A DNA stretch of 64,000 nt from Nigerium sp. (GCA_016711325.1 JADJTH010000012.1:186001-250000), one strand, 5' to 3'; positions 20,468 through 28,342 are shown, numbered from the stretch's first letter. Made by a program: numbers and translations. The notes: generated by a model from the sequence alone, not told the origin.

Positions 20468-20698
20468 TGTGGACAAATTGCGGACAACTCGCCCGCTTAG
20501 CACCGTTCCGCCGCGCGGCCAACTGGCGGCCGCCCCATCTCACCCGGCGGCATGTCGGCCCAAATTCACAGCCCCACACCTCGTCCCCCCTAGTCATGCC
20601 GATGTTATTCGGAAATGAGTTTCGCCGTCCCCAGCCCGTCGGCGTGTCACACACAGGCCCGCCGCCGTGTGTCCACAGCCGTCCACAGGTTGTCCACA
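20468..20698. promoter_or_regulatory. DnaA-box cluster upstream of dnaB
   Basis: Within the 470 bp between csoR and dnaB are two exact actinobacterial-type DnaA boxes: TGTGGACAA (20468-20476, reverse orientation) and TTGTCCACA (20690-20698). Two near-matches, GTGTCCACA (20669-20677) and CCGTCCACA (20679-20687), stand just before the last one, so three boxes start 10 and 11 bp apart, on one helical face. No gene is otherwise visible in this stretch. They end 180 bp before the dnaB start and could make dnaB transcription respond to DnaA or titrate DnaA. Canonical oriC lies at dnaA-dnaN, which is not here. Confidence 0.65.
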
Positions 20699-20877
20699 TA
20701 CCCGTGCGCTGCCCGGGTTGGCGGGCGTCCGACTTGGGTCTACCGTCGAGGATTCCAGCACCGCGTGCGGAAGGCGGAGCACCCGGTCTCGGCGCACCCC
20801 AGGCGCACGGCGGCGCTGGCGAAGAACGTCTGACGCCGCTCCTAAGGTGGCGGACGAGCTGGAGGGGAAGGCGCGCG

Positions 20878-23310
20878 ATGTCAGTGGATCAGCGGATTGA
20901 ATGGCCGAACGACGCCGTCGCGTTCGAGCGCTCGCCCTCGCCCGGCGATCGGACGCCGCCGCAAGACCTGGCCGCCGAGAAGAGCGCGCTCGGCGCGATG
21001 CTGCTGAGCAAGGACGCGATCGGCGAGGTCACCGAGGTGCTGAAGGGGCGCGACTTCTACCGCCCGGCGCACGAGTTCATCTTCGACTCGATCATGGATC
21101 TGTACGGCAGCGGTGAGCCCGTCGACGCGATCACGGTCGGCGACTTGCTGGGCAAGCGCGGGCAGCTGGCGCAGGTCGGCGGCCCGATCTACCTGCACGA
21201 TCTGGTGTCGTCGGTGTCCGTGACGGCCAACGCGGTGTACTACGCCGAGATCATCCGCGACAAGGCGATCCTGCGGCGGCTCGTCGACGCCTCGATGAAG
21301 ATCTCTCAGATGGGCTACCAGGCCGAGGGCGACGTCACCCAGATCGTCGACCGCGCGCAGCAGGCGATCTACGAGGTGGCCGAGAACCGCACGGTCGAGG
21401 ACTACCAGCCGCTGTCCGAACTCGTCGAAGTCACGCTGGACGAGATCGAGGCGCTCACTCAGCACGGCCAGATGGCCGGCGTGCCGACCGGCTTCATCGA
21501 CCTGGATCACCTCACCAACGGCCTGCACTCCGGCCAGATGATCATCATTGCGGCCCGTCCGGGCATGGGAAAGTCGACGCTCGGGCTGGATTTCGCGCGG
21601 GCGGCGTCCATTCGCAACGGGTTGTGTTCGGTGTTCTTCAGCCTCGAGATGACGAAGTCCGAGATCGTGATGCGCCTGATGTCGGCCGAGTCGGGCGTGC
21701 CGCTGAACGCGATCCGCAAGGGCGACATGAACGAGGAGTACTGGCAGCGCATCTCGAACAAGACCGCCCAGGTGTCGCGTGCCCCGCTGTTCATCGATGA
21801 TTCGCCGAATCTCACGATGATGGAGATCCGCGCCAAGGCGCGCCGGCTCAAGCAGCGCCACGACCTGAAGCTGGTGGTCATCGACTACATGCAGCTGATG
21901 ACGTCGGGCAAGAAGGTCGAGTCGCGCCAGATCGAGGTGTCGGAGTTCTCCCGCCAGATCAAGCTGCTCGCCAAGGAACTCGAGGTTCCGGTCGTGGCAC
22001 TCTCGCAGCTCAACCGCGGCCCGGAGTCGCGCCAAGACAAGAAGCCGATGCTGTCGGATCTTCGCGAATCGGGCTGCCTCACCGCCGACACGCGGGTGCT
22101 GCGCGCCGACACCGGCGCCGAGGCCACGATGGGCGAGCTGCTGGCCTCGGGTGAGCGCAACGTGCCCGTGTGGTCGCTGGACTCCGACCGTCGTCTGGTC
22201 GCCCGTCCGATGACGCACGTGTTCTCGTCGGGCGTGAAGCAGGTGTTCCGGCTGCGGTTGGCGTCCGGGCGCGAGGTGAAGGCGTCCGCGAACCATCCGT
22301 TCCTGACGTACGAGGGCTGGGTGCCACTGGGTGAGCTGACGTCCGGCACGCGCGTGGCCATTCCGCGCCGCGTCCCCGAGCCGCTGCGCGCGCAACGTCG
22401 CGATGAAGACGAGATCGTGCTGACGGCACACCTGCTCGGCGACGCAGCCGACCACGAGAAGTCCGTGCCCGCGTGGGTCTTCGGCCTGCCGCGCGATCAG
22501 GTGGCGCTGTTCCTGCGGCAGCTGTGGGCGACCGACGGGTCGGTGCGCTCGGGTGCCGCCGCCGGCCAGGGCGGCGTTCGCCACGTGAGCACGAGCCGGC
22601 GCCTCGCAGACGACGTGATGCGCCTGCTGGGCCGGTTCGGCATCGTCGCGCGGTTGGAGACGGTCCGCAAGACCGGTTTCCGCGACGGCTGCCACGTAGT
22701 CGTCGACGGAGTCATTGCCCAGCGCGTGTTCTGGAGCGAGATCGGCGTTCGTGGTGCCCGCGGCGCGGCGGTGGAGGAGGTGCTGGAGCACCTGGAGAAC
22801 GTCGCCACCACCCACCCAGGCGCCGTGCCGGCCGAGGCGCGGACGACGGTCAGTGCCGAGGTGGTGGGCGCCGGCATGGTCCACCGCCGGTTCGCCGCCG
22901 CGACGGACACAAGGTCCTGCGACTCGGCGGCGTGGAAGCGTTCCCCCAGCCGCGAGCGCCTGGCCCGCGCGGCCCAGGTGGTCGGGTCGGCGGATCTCGA
23001 GTGCGAGGCGTCGGGCGACGTTCACTGGGATGCCGTGATCAGCATCGACCTGCTCGGCGAAGAGGAGGTGTTCGACGCCACCGTGCTCGGCACGCACAAC
23101 TTCGTCGCCGACGGCGTCGCCGTGCACAACTCCCTCGAGCAGGACGCCGACGTCGTCATCCTCCTTCACCGCGAGGACGCCTACGACAAGCAGTCGGAGC
23201 GCGCCGGCGAGGCCGACTTCATCATCGCCAAGCACCGCAACGGCGCCACCGACACCCTTCCGGTGGCCTTCCAGGGCGCCCTCAGTCGCTTCGTCGACAT
23301 GCAGCGCTAG
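20878..23310 (+). CDS. dnaB: Replicative DNA helicase with intein
   Basis: 810 residues as encoded; removal of a 352-residue intein leaves a 458-residue DnaB, the normal size. The start ATG 20878 lies behind GGAGGGGAAG; a longer frame upstream is not coding. The N-terminal primase-binding domain begins near residue 28 (PPQDLAAEKSALGAML). RecA-fold Walker A is GMGKS at 229-233 (Lys232), followed by LVVIDYMQLM. The intein interrupts the C-terminal nucleotide-binding part between LRESG and SLEQDADVV. DnaB unwinds the fork as a hexamer, so splicing must work for viability. It lies apart from rplI, its usual actinobacterial neighbour. Confidence 0.95.
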   Translation: MSVDQRIEWPNDAVAFERSPSPGDRTPPQDLAAEKSALGAMLLSKDAIGEVTEVLKGRDFYRPAHEFIFDSIMDLYGSGEPVDAITVGDLLGKRGQLAQVGGPIYLHDLVSSVSVTANAVYYAEIIRDKAILRRLVDASMKISQMGYQAEGDVTQIVDRAQQAIYEVAENRTVEDYQPLSELVEVTLDEIEALTQHGQMAGVPTGFIDLDHLTNGLHSGQMIIIAARPGMGKSTLGLDFARAASIRNGLCSVFFSLEMTKSEIVMRLMSAESGVPLNAIRKGDMNEEYWQRISNKTAQVSRAPLFIDDSPNLTMMEIRAKARRLKQRHDLKLVVIDYMQLMTSGKKVESRQIEVSEFSRQIKLLAKELEVPVVALSQLNRGPESRQDKKPMLSDLRESGCLTADTRVLRADTGAEATMGELLASGERNVPVWSLDSDRRLVARPMTHVFSSGVKQVFRLRLASGREVKASANHPFLTYEGWVPLGELTSGTRVAIPRRVPEPLRAQRRDEDEIVLTAHLLGDAADHEKSVPAWVFGLPRDQVALFLRQLWATDGSVRSGAAAGQGGVRHVSTSRRLADDVMRLLGRFGIVARLETVRKTGFRDGCHVVVDGVIAQRVFWSEIGVRGARGAAVEEVLEHLENVATTHPGAVPAEARTTVSAEVVGAGMVHRRFAAATDTRSCDSAAWKRSPSRERLARAAQVVGSADLECEASGDVHWDAVISIDLLGEEEVFDATVLGTHNFVADGVAVHNSLEQDADVVILLHREDAYDKQSERAGEADFIIAKHRNGATDTLPVAFQGALSRFVDMQR
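22075..23130 (+). other. DnaB intein with degraded LAGLIDADG endonuclease
   Basis: The in-frame 352-residue insertion starts with Cys (CLTADTRVL) and ends VHN before Ser, so autocatalytic splicing chemistry is intact: Cys1, a block-B-like SANH, penultimate His and terminal Asn, then Ser+1. The endonuclease block retains the second motif (LFLRQLWATDGSV) and the downstream DNA-binding part (STSRRLADDVMRLLGRFGI). The first motif region appears reduced to TAHLLGD running straight into HEKSVPAWVFGLP. In related DnaB inteins I recall about 100 residues between these parts, so this copy has probably lost a large block and endonuclease activity. Confidence 0.88.
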
Positions 23311-23523
23311 GCGCCTTCGCGGCACCGGCCGCCTTCGCGGCGCACCGCGGGATCCCGGGGCCGGAGGGCACGTCGAACGGGCGCACGTGCTCGCCATCCC
23401 TCCGATCGCTGGCTTCGGCGCGGCGACACGAGCGTCGCCGCAACTGGGCCGCCCGCCGACGCCAAGAGCCAGGGGTCACGGCCGCTCACGCGACAATTCC
23501 TGCCACTCAAGTTCGGGGATCGA

Positions 23524-23554
23524 CTCAGAACATCAGTCGGACTGATGTTCTGAG
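23524..23554. repeat. Perfect 31-bp palindrome
   Basis: Two 15-bp arms, CTCAGAACATCAGTC (23524-23538) and its exact reverse complement (23540-23554), flank a single G. It lies between the converging dnaB and rhodanese genes. No T-run follows, and a 1-nt spacer suits a protein-binding dyad more than a hairpin. A second self-complementary block CGCTCGCGAGCG (23586-23597), flanked by GTCAGG/CCTGAC, follows. The rest of 23311-23654 shows no gene. Confidence 0.75.
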
Positions 23555-23654
23555 GGGCTCAGTGAAATCGAGTGTCAGGAAATGTCGCTCGCGAGCGGCG
23601 CATGCCTGACCGACTTCGGAATCCCGCCAGGTCCACGGGCGATCAGGTCACCCG

Positions 23655-24020
23655 TCACGGCGCCAGGGGCGGCGGCGTGCTCGGCGGCACCACCGCCGGG
23701 GTCTGCCCCGTCTCGCTGACCAGGGCCTTGCCGGCGTTGTACCAGGCGATGGTCCCGCCGGCGATGTTGGCGGTCTCAACGCCGCGCTCGGCGAGGAATT
23801 CGGCGGCGGCCTGCGAACGGACGCCCGACCTGCAGATGACGAGCAGCGGGCCGTCGGTATCGGGGAGCTCCGCCAGTCGCGCGCGGAGGTCACCGAGCGG
23901 AATCGAGACCGCGCCCGGCGCGTGCCCCGCCTCGTACTCGTTGGGTTCGCGCACGTCGAGGATCACGGCGTCCTCGCCGACGGTGCGCACATCGACCTGC
24001 GGGATCTGTGTTTCAGCCAT
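23655..24020 (-). CDS. Single-domain rhodanese-like protein
   Basis: 121 residues from ATG 24020. The frame opens further upstream to 24191, but that part is not rhodanese-like. The rhodanese fold is clear: VDVRTVGEDAVILDVREPNEYEAGHAPGAVSIPLGDL, then the active loop VICRSGVRS with catalytic Cys. Single-domain rhodaneses transfer sulfane sulfur, often to thiols or cyanide. The Pro-rich tail (VVPPSTPPPL) is short. It lies downstream of the anti-sigma gene on the same strand with 67 bp between and could be co-transcribed. Confidence 0.88.
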   Translation of the reverse strand: MAETQIPQVDVRTVGEDAVILDVREPNEYEAGHAPGAVSIPLGDLRARLAELPDTDGPLLVICRSGVRSQAAAEFLAERGVETANIAGGTIAWYNAGKALVSETGQTPAVVPPSTPPPLAP

Positions 24021-24087
24021 GCCCCAGTCTGACCCCACCGACGCCGTCGCGGCGTCCGAATCGCGCATGAGGCGTCGAATGACCCGG

Positions 24088-24402
24088 TCAGCGCCGCGCG
24101 GCCACGTGACAGGTGCAGTGCGGTCCGCACTGGCAGTCGCCGCACAGGCAGTCGCCGCCGGCGCGGCAGGCACACAGGTGAGCGTCGACACCGTTGACGA
24201 GGCGCTCCCCCAGATCGGGTTCGATCACCGGCAGCGCGCGCAACCCACGGTTGACGACCGTGGCCCGCTCGAGCCACGCCGAACAGTCGGGGCAACCGGT
24301 CAGGTGCGCGGCGATCGCCGGGATCGGCAACCCGGGCTCCTCGCCGTCGAGCATCGCCGACAGGGCGTCGCGCCACTGCTGCTCGCTGACGGCGGTTTCC
24401 AT
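24088..24402 (-). CDS. Zinc-finger anti-sigma factor with Cys-rich tail
   Basis: 104 residues. The N-terminal half matches the zf-HC2 anti-sigma domain (HLTGCPDC, the His-xxx-Cys-xx-Cys motif near residues 33-40). There is no transmembrane helix, so it would be a soluble anti-sigma. The last ~30 residues carry nine cysteines and two histidines (CACRAGGDCLCGDCQCGPHC then TCH), metallothionein-like. Such a tail could bind Cu or Zn and control release of the partner sigma factor. It is divergent from the ECF sigma gene, with a 55-bp spacer, and is therefore the probable partner. The start has a weak ribosome-binding site. Confidence 0.75.
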   Translation of the reverse strand: METAVSEQQWRDALSAMLDGEEPGLPIPAIAAHLTGCPDCSAWLERATVVNRGLRALPVIEPDLGERLVNGVDAHLCACRAGGDCLCGDCQCGPHCTCHVAARR

Positions 24403-24457
24403 GGCGCCAGGGTACGCCGAACGACGTCCGTCCGCGTCGATCCGTTACGGTGACGGG

Positions 24458-25003
24458 GTGACCGACGAACTGACCCGGCTGGCGTTGGACGCCGGACGCG
24501 GCGACCGCGCGGCGCTGTCGGCGTTCATCCGGACATCGCAGGCCGACGTGTGGCGGTTCGTGGCGCGCGCGGCGGGGACGCAAGTCGCCGACGACCTGGC
24601 CCAGGAGACCTACCTGCGTGTCATCGGCGCGCTGCCGGCGTTCGAGGGGCGTTCCAGCGCCCGCTCATGGCTGCTGTCGATCGCGCGACGCGTCGTGGTC
24701 GACCGCGTCCGGTACGAGGTGGCGCGCCCCCGGATGGTCGGCATGGATGCCGCCGATCTGGACGCCCTCGCGCCCGACGGGTTCGACGACACTAGCCGGA
24801 TCGAGGTCGAGCAGGCACTGGCAGCGCTGGATCCGGATCGGCGGATGGCCCTTGTCCTCACCCAGTTGATGGGGTTCAGCTACGCCGATGCGGCACGGAT
24901 CTGCTCGTGTGCGGTCGGGACGATCCGTTCCCGGGTGGCCCGGGCGCGCGCCGATCTGGTCGCGGAAATGCGCGGGAACCATCGACTGGTGGCATCCGAC
25001 TAA
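24458..25003 (+). CDS. ECF-family RNA polymerase sigma factor
   Basis: 181 residues from GTG 24458 after GACGG. Region 2 (ADVWRFVARAAGTQVADDLAQETYLRVIGALPAFEG, and SWLLSIARRVVVDRVR) and region 4 (LDPDRRMALVLTQLMGFSYADAARICSCAVGTIRSRVARARADL) are complete. The length and divergence from a zf-HC2 gene fit a group controlled by a small anti-sigma. CSC in region 4 (ICSCAVG) adds a Cys pair, though I do not know that it binds metal. Copper or zinc stress is the best-guess signal from the Cys-rich partner and the Met/His-rich membrane protein downstream. Confidence 0.9.
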   Translation: MTDELTRLALDAGRGDRAALSAFIRTSQADVWRFVARAAGTQVADDLAQETYLRVIGALPAFEGRSSARSWLLSIARRVVVDRVRYEVARPRMVGMDAADLDALAPDGFDDTSRIEVEQALAALDPDRRMALVLTQLMGFSYADAARICSCAVGTIRSRVARARADLVAEMRGNHRLVASD

Positions 25004-25042
25004 TCCTGTGAGCGGGATCGTCCCGCACGAGGAGGGGTTGCG

Positions 25043-25783
25043 GTGTTCACCTTCGACGCCACGCCGGTCAAATTCGTCGGCCTGTTGCTGCTGTTCGCGT
25101 GGTGCACCGCGTGGTCGCTCTACGAGGTGACGCGTCACCAGGGTCGGCGGCACCGGATCTCCCACGGTCTCCATCTCGGCATGGCGGTGGTGATGCTGCT
25201 CATGGTGGCGCGCCCGACGTGGAGTGCACTGACGGCCGTCCTCCCCACGCCGGCGTGGGTGGCGGTGTTCGGCCTGGCCACGCTGTGGTTCGGGTGGCTC
25301 ACGGTGGACGCCGCGCGTGCGTCCGATCGCGCCGGACGCCTTCACTTCGCCGGGCACACGCTGATGTTCGCAGCGATGACCTGGCACCTGGCGGCGATGG
25401 CGGCGAAGATGGCCACCATGGCTGCCGGCGCGGGCTCCTCGCCGCAGCAGGGCACGATGGCTGCCGGCATGGGTGGCCACGGCATGGCGGGTCGTGCTGA
25501 CGGCGACGTCCTGTGGTGGTTCGCGCTGGCCGGCCTGCCGCTGATGGCCTACCTCCTGGTCGCCGCGGTCGGGGCATTGAGGCGAGCGTTGGCGCCGGCG
25601 CCCGCGCGCGCGCACGTCTTGGTCGGCGCAGGGGGGCATTCCTGCGGCGACGAACAGCCCGCCGGTACGGCGGCGGCACGGATGGCCGCGGCGTCCGAGT
25701 TCGCCATGAACGGCGGCATGTTCTGGATGAGCACCGGGCTGCTCACGCCGATTCTTCCGTTCTTCGCGTTGTTCGCCTTCTGA
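25043..25783 (+). CDS. DUF5134-like Met/His-rich membrane protein
   Basis: 246 residues from GTG 25043 behind GGAGGGG. At least six hydrophobic helices are visible (KFVGLLLLFAWCTAWSLY, HLGMAVVMLLMVA, AWVAVFGLATLWFGWL, HTLMFAAMTWHLAAMAAKM, DVLWWFALAGLPLMAYLLV, WMSTGLLTPILPFFALFAF). A loop is rich in Met, Gly and His (GTMAAGMGGHGMAG) and suggests Cu(I)/metal contact. It fits DUF5134-type proteins that follow ECF sigma genes in actinobacteria. It lies 39 bp after the sigma gene in the same direction and is probably its co-expressed target. Confidence 0.65.
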   Translation: MFTFDATPVKFVGLLLLFAWCTAWSLYEVTRHQGRRHRISHGLHLGMAVVMLLMVARPTWSALTAVLPTPAWVAVFGLATLWFGWLTVDAARASDRAGRLHFAGHTLMFAAMTWHLAAMAAKMATMAAGAGSSPQQGTMAAGMGGHGMAGRADGDVLWWFALAGLPLMAYLLVAAVGALRRALAPAPARAHVLVGAGGHSCGDEQPAGTAAARMAAASEFAMNGGMFWMSTGLLTPILPFFALFAF

Positions 25784-25845
25784 CGTGTGAGCCCTGCGTG
25801 GAACACCCGCACGGGAAGGCGACGGAGTTCGACGGACCTGCGCCT

Positions 25846-25891
25846 CGAAAGCAACGTTGCGCCTGCTGTAGCGTGGGTAGCGTTGCTTTCG
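25846..25891. promoter_or_regulatory. Inverted repeat before the GNAT gene
   Basis: Perfect 11-bp arms CGAAAGCAACG (25846-25856) and CGTTGCTTTCG (25881-25891) are separated by 24 bp. They lie 39 bp before the acetyltransferase start and 63 bp after the DUF5134-like gene. The long spacer argues against a simple terminator; a repressor site or mRNA leader structure is possible. Confidence 0.5.
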
Positions 25892-25930
25892 GCGCGCGAA
25901 TCCGAGGCTGAACCGAGAGGAACTTCAGGA

Positions 25931-26635
25931 ATGATCACGACCGTTGTCGACGCCGATGCGCTCGGCCGGGTGTACGACGACATCCTTCGCCCGAGCTTCC
26001 CCGAGACCGAACGCGCCACCCGTGAGGTGTTCGTTGCCGGGGGCTGCTCGGGCAGGTTCGACGTCCTGGGCGTGTACGAGGGCGACGCCTGTGCCGGCGC
26101 GATCGTCGGTGAGCGGTTCGGGGGCGCGATGCTGGTGGTGTGGCTCGCGGTGGGCGGCGCCGCGCGCGGTGGCGGCACCGGTTCTGCCCTCATCGCTGCG
26201 GGCCTCGAACGATGGATCTCCCTGCCCGGCGTCCGGTTGGTGCTCGGCGAGGTCGAACGCCCCGACCTGTTCGAGGCGCATCCCGAGCACGGCGATCCCG
26301 CTCGTCGGCTGGCGTTCTACGCGCGGCTCGGCGCCGGCGCCCTCACGCTGCCGTACTACCAGCCGCCGTCCAGTGAGGGGATGCCGCGCATCCCGGGCTT
26401 GCTGCTGGTCGCGCTGGCGACCACGGACGCCACTCCCCTACCGAGGATGTTGAGCGCCGAAGAAACGGACGCCGTCCGCTCGTACTTGCTGTCGGCGATG
26501 GGCGCACCGGCGGAGGGGGACGTCGAAACGCAGGCGGCGTTCGCGGCGGTGGACGCCCCCACCGGGCTTCGCCTGTTGCCGCTGGAGGACTACGCCGAGA
26601 TCCCACTGCCGCCGCGGGTCGAACCGGTCCGGTGA
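25931..26635 (+). CDS. GNAT-family acetyltransferase-like protein
   Basis: 234 residues from ATG 25931 behind AGAGGAAC. The middle contains a GNAT-like acetyl-CoA loop (GGAARGGGTGSALIAAGLERW) and LAFYARLGAGALTLPYYQPP, the late GNAT strand pattern. The C-terminal third is not typical of short GNATs. It may bind substrate or be a degenerate second domain. Substrate unknown. It converges on the ferritin gene with an 11-bp gap. Confidence 0.65.
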   Translation: MITTVVDADALGRVYDDILRPSFPETERATREVFVAGGCSGRFDVLGVYEGDACAGAIVGERFGGAMLVVWLAVGGAARGGGTGSALIAAGLERWISLPGVRLVLGEVERPDLFEAHPEHGDPARRLAFYARLGAGALTLPYYQPPSSEGMPRIPGLLLVALATTDATPLPRMLSAEETDAVRSYLLSAMGAPAEGDVETQAAFAAVDAPTGLRLLPLEDYAEIPLPPRVEPVR

Positions 26636-26646
26636 GCGACGCTCGG

Positions 26647-27168
26647 TCAGCGGTCGGTGTTCTCGGTCGTGCCGCCCGGACGCGAGGCAAGCTCGGAGTC
26701 CAGGCGCAACAGGCCAGGACCGTCGTCGCCGACGAGCTTGATCCGCGCGAGGATCTCTTTGACGGTGGCCTCCTCCTCGATCTGCTCCTCGACGAACCAG
26801 TTCAGCAGCGGGCGAGAATCGATGTCGCCCTCGGCGTCCGCCGCGCGCACCAGGTTGCGGATCGACTCGGAGACGACCTCTTCGTGGTGCAGCGCCGCCG
26901 CGAAGACCTGACCGGCCGAGGACCCGACGGGCACGTCGGGTGCGGGCACCGTGCCGATCACGGGATGGCTGCCCCGGTCGAGCACGTGGTCGATGAACTT
27001 GTTGGCGTGCACGACCTCCTCGTCGGCCTGCCGGCGCAGCCACTGGGCCATACCGGGCAGATCCTGGGCGTTCATCTCGATGGCGAGCTGCCGGTAGGCC
27101 ATCGACGAGGTGAACTCGAGCGTGATCTGATCGTTGAACCGAGCCAGGAGCGCAACTGAGATCTTCAT
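26647..27168 (-). CDS. Bacterial ferritin
   Basis: 173 residues with the four-helix ferritin fold. Ferroxidase-site ligands are visible as Glu18, Glu51, His54, Glu97 and a later Gln/Glu near 129-131 (EEQIEEEA). The motif ADEEVVHANKFIDHV matches bacterial FtnA. The protein would oxidise and store iron as a 24-mer. Close neighbours are a GNAT gene and an ArsC remnant; no operator of known iron regulators is evident in the short upstream region. Confidence 0.92.
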   Translation of the reverse strand: MKISVALLARFNDQITLEFTSSMAYRQLAIEMNAQDLPGMAQWLRRQADEEVVHANKFIDHVLDRGSHPVIGTVPAPDVPVGSSAGQVFAAALHHEEVVSESIRNLVRAADAEGDIDSRPLLNWFVEEQIEEEATVKEILARIKLVGDDGPGLLRLDSELASRPGGTTENTDR

Positions 27169-27194
27169 GGGACGAACCTACGTCGCCGCGAACC

Positions 27195-27552
27195 TCACCT
27201 CAATAGCCGTCGGCGGTCACCGCGCCGCCACATGGGACGCCGCGACGACAGGACGCCGCGACAGGAGGGGACTCCACGCAATCGCTCGACGACCGCGGCC
27301 AGCGTGGCGTCGTCGCGCGCGACCACGGCTCCGCCATCGGGCAGGGTGATGATCGGACGCTGAATCAGCCGTGGATGCGCGGTGAGCACCTCGAGCCAGC
27401 GCGTCCGGTGGTCGGCATCGCACGGGAGATCCCGCAGGCCCACCTCCTGCGGGGTCGGGTCGGCCAGTCGTGCCATCACCCACGGCTCTACGCCGAGGCG
27501 TTCGAGCACGCCCGCTACGACCGACGTCCGAAGATGGGCACCACCCGACCGG
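27195..27552 (-). pseudogene. ArsC/Spx-like glutaredoxin-family remnant
   Basis: A minus-strand frame carries the C-terminal two-thirds of an ArsC-family protein (LERLGVEPWVMARLADPTP, then HPRLIQRPIITLPDGGAVV, VARDDATLAAVVERL). The expected N-terminal thioredoxin part with the catalytic CxxS/CxxC is missing; upstream the frame degenerates towards the rpiB-like gene. The tail beyond the family end (SSRRPMWRRGDRRRLLR) is abnormal. It looks like a decayed gene between ferritin and the sugar-phosphate isomerase. The exact break is uncertain. Confidence 0.5.
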
Positions 27553-27587
27553 TGGCGGGAGTCGAGCCGCAGAGGTAGCGTCCTCTC

Positions 27588-28052
27588 ATGCGGATCGCCC
27601 TTGCCAATGACCACGCCGGAACGGCGCTGAAGAACGAGATCGCGGCCTGGCTGCAGGCACTCGGCCACGAGGTGGCCGACTTCGGCGCCTTCGATGAGGA
27701 GGCCTGCGACCTGCCCGACCATGTCTACCCCGCCGCCCTGGCCGTCGCTCGCGGCGAGTGCGAACGAGGGATCTTCGTCGACGGCGTGGGGTACGGCTCG
27801 GCGATGATCGCCAACAAACTCCCGGGCGTGTTCGCCGCCGTCGCGCAGGATCCGTTCTGCGCCTGGCTCGCCCGTTCGCACTCGAACACCAACGTGCTGT
27901 GCATCGGCGGCAAGATCATCGGATCGGCGCTCGCCATGGAGGTGGTGAAGTCCTGGATGTCGACCGACTGGCTGGGCACCTCCGAGGAGAAGTACGCGCG
28001 CAGAGTCGCGAAGGTCGTCGAGATCGCGGAGCGGCACATCCGGCCGCTCTGA
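27588..28052 (+). CDS. RpiB/LacA/LacB-family sugar-phosphate isomerase
   Basis: 154 residues. The fold of ribose-5-phosphate isomerase B and galactose-6-phosphate isomerase is evident (MRIALANDHAGTALK, GGKIIGSALAMEVV). The nucleophile position, where RpiB has a Cys in an xxCGTGxG loop, reads FVDGVGYGSAMIANKLPG here, with Asp instead of Cys as in LacA. So a straightforward RpiB assignment is unsafe. Substrate could be ribose, galactose or another aldose phosphate. Single gene with no sugar-uptake genes close by. Confidence 0.85.
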   Translation: MRIALANDHAGTALKNEIAAWLQALGHEVADFGAFDEEACDLPDHVYPAALAVARGECERGIFVDGVGYGSAMIANKLPGVFAAVAQDPFCAWLARSHSNTNVLCIGGKIIGSALAMEVVKSWMSTDWLGTSEEKYARRVAKVVEIAERHIRPL

Positions 28053-28177
28053 GGCCGCAGGATCAGGCTCGACCGGAAACGGCGCTGGCCGCTCGCGCGG
28101 CCGCGGTCGGTGAGGCCGGGGGCGGGTCTCCCGTTCTTGCACGCCCGCGGGCGTCGTCGCGTAGCCTGAGCCTTGAG

Positions 28178-28342
28178 TCGTTGGCATCGTTTCGATGCAT
28201 GGAACCCGGTGAGAATCCGGGGCTGACGCGCAGCGGTATAGGGGACGAATCCGGCAACGGACCACTGGGAGGCAACTCCTGGGAAGGCACCGGAGGAGGA
28301 CGAGCCTGAGCCCGAAGACACGGCGGCTCGCTGTCAGGCAAC
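28178..28342 (+). ncRNA. Cobalamin riboswitch
   Basis: The leader of the ABC operon has the core of the AdoCbl riboswitch: GGTGAGAATCCGGGGCTGAC near 28208-28227, then GCGCAGCGGTA, and the B12 box GAGCCCGAAGACACGGC near 28309-28325. Ends are approximate because paired arms are judged by eye. It lies about 40 bp upstream of the binding-protein ATG (28384). High cobalamin would lower expression, so the downstream transporter is likely part of cobalt or B12 supply. The rest of 28053-28177 shows no gene. Confidence 0.88.

Noticed and set aside
20363..20877. oriC in the DnaA-box region
   Set aside because: No dnaA or dnaN and no AT-rich unwinding region; better as a regulatory or titration site.
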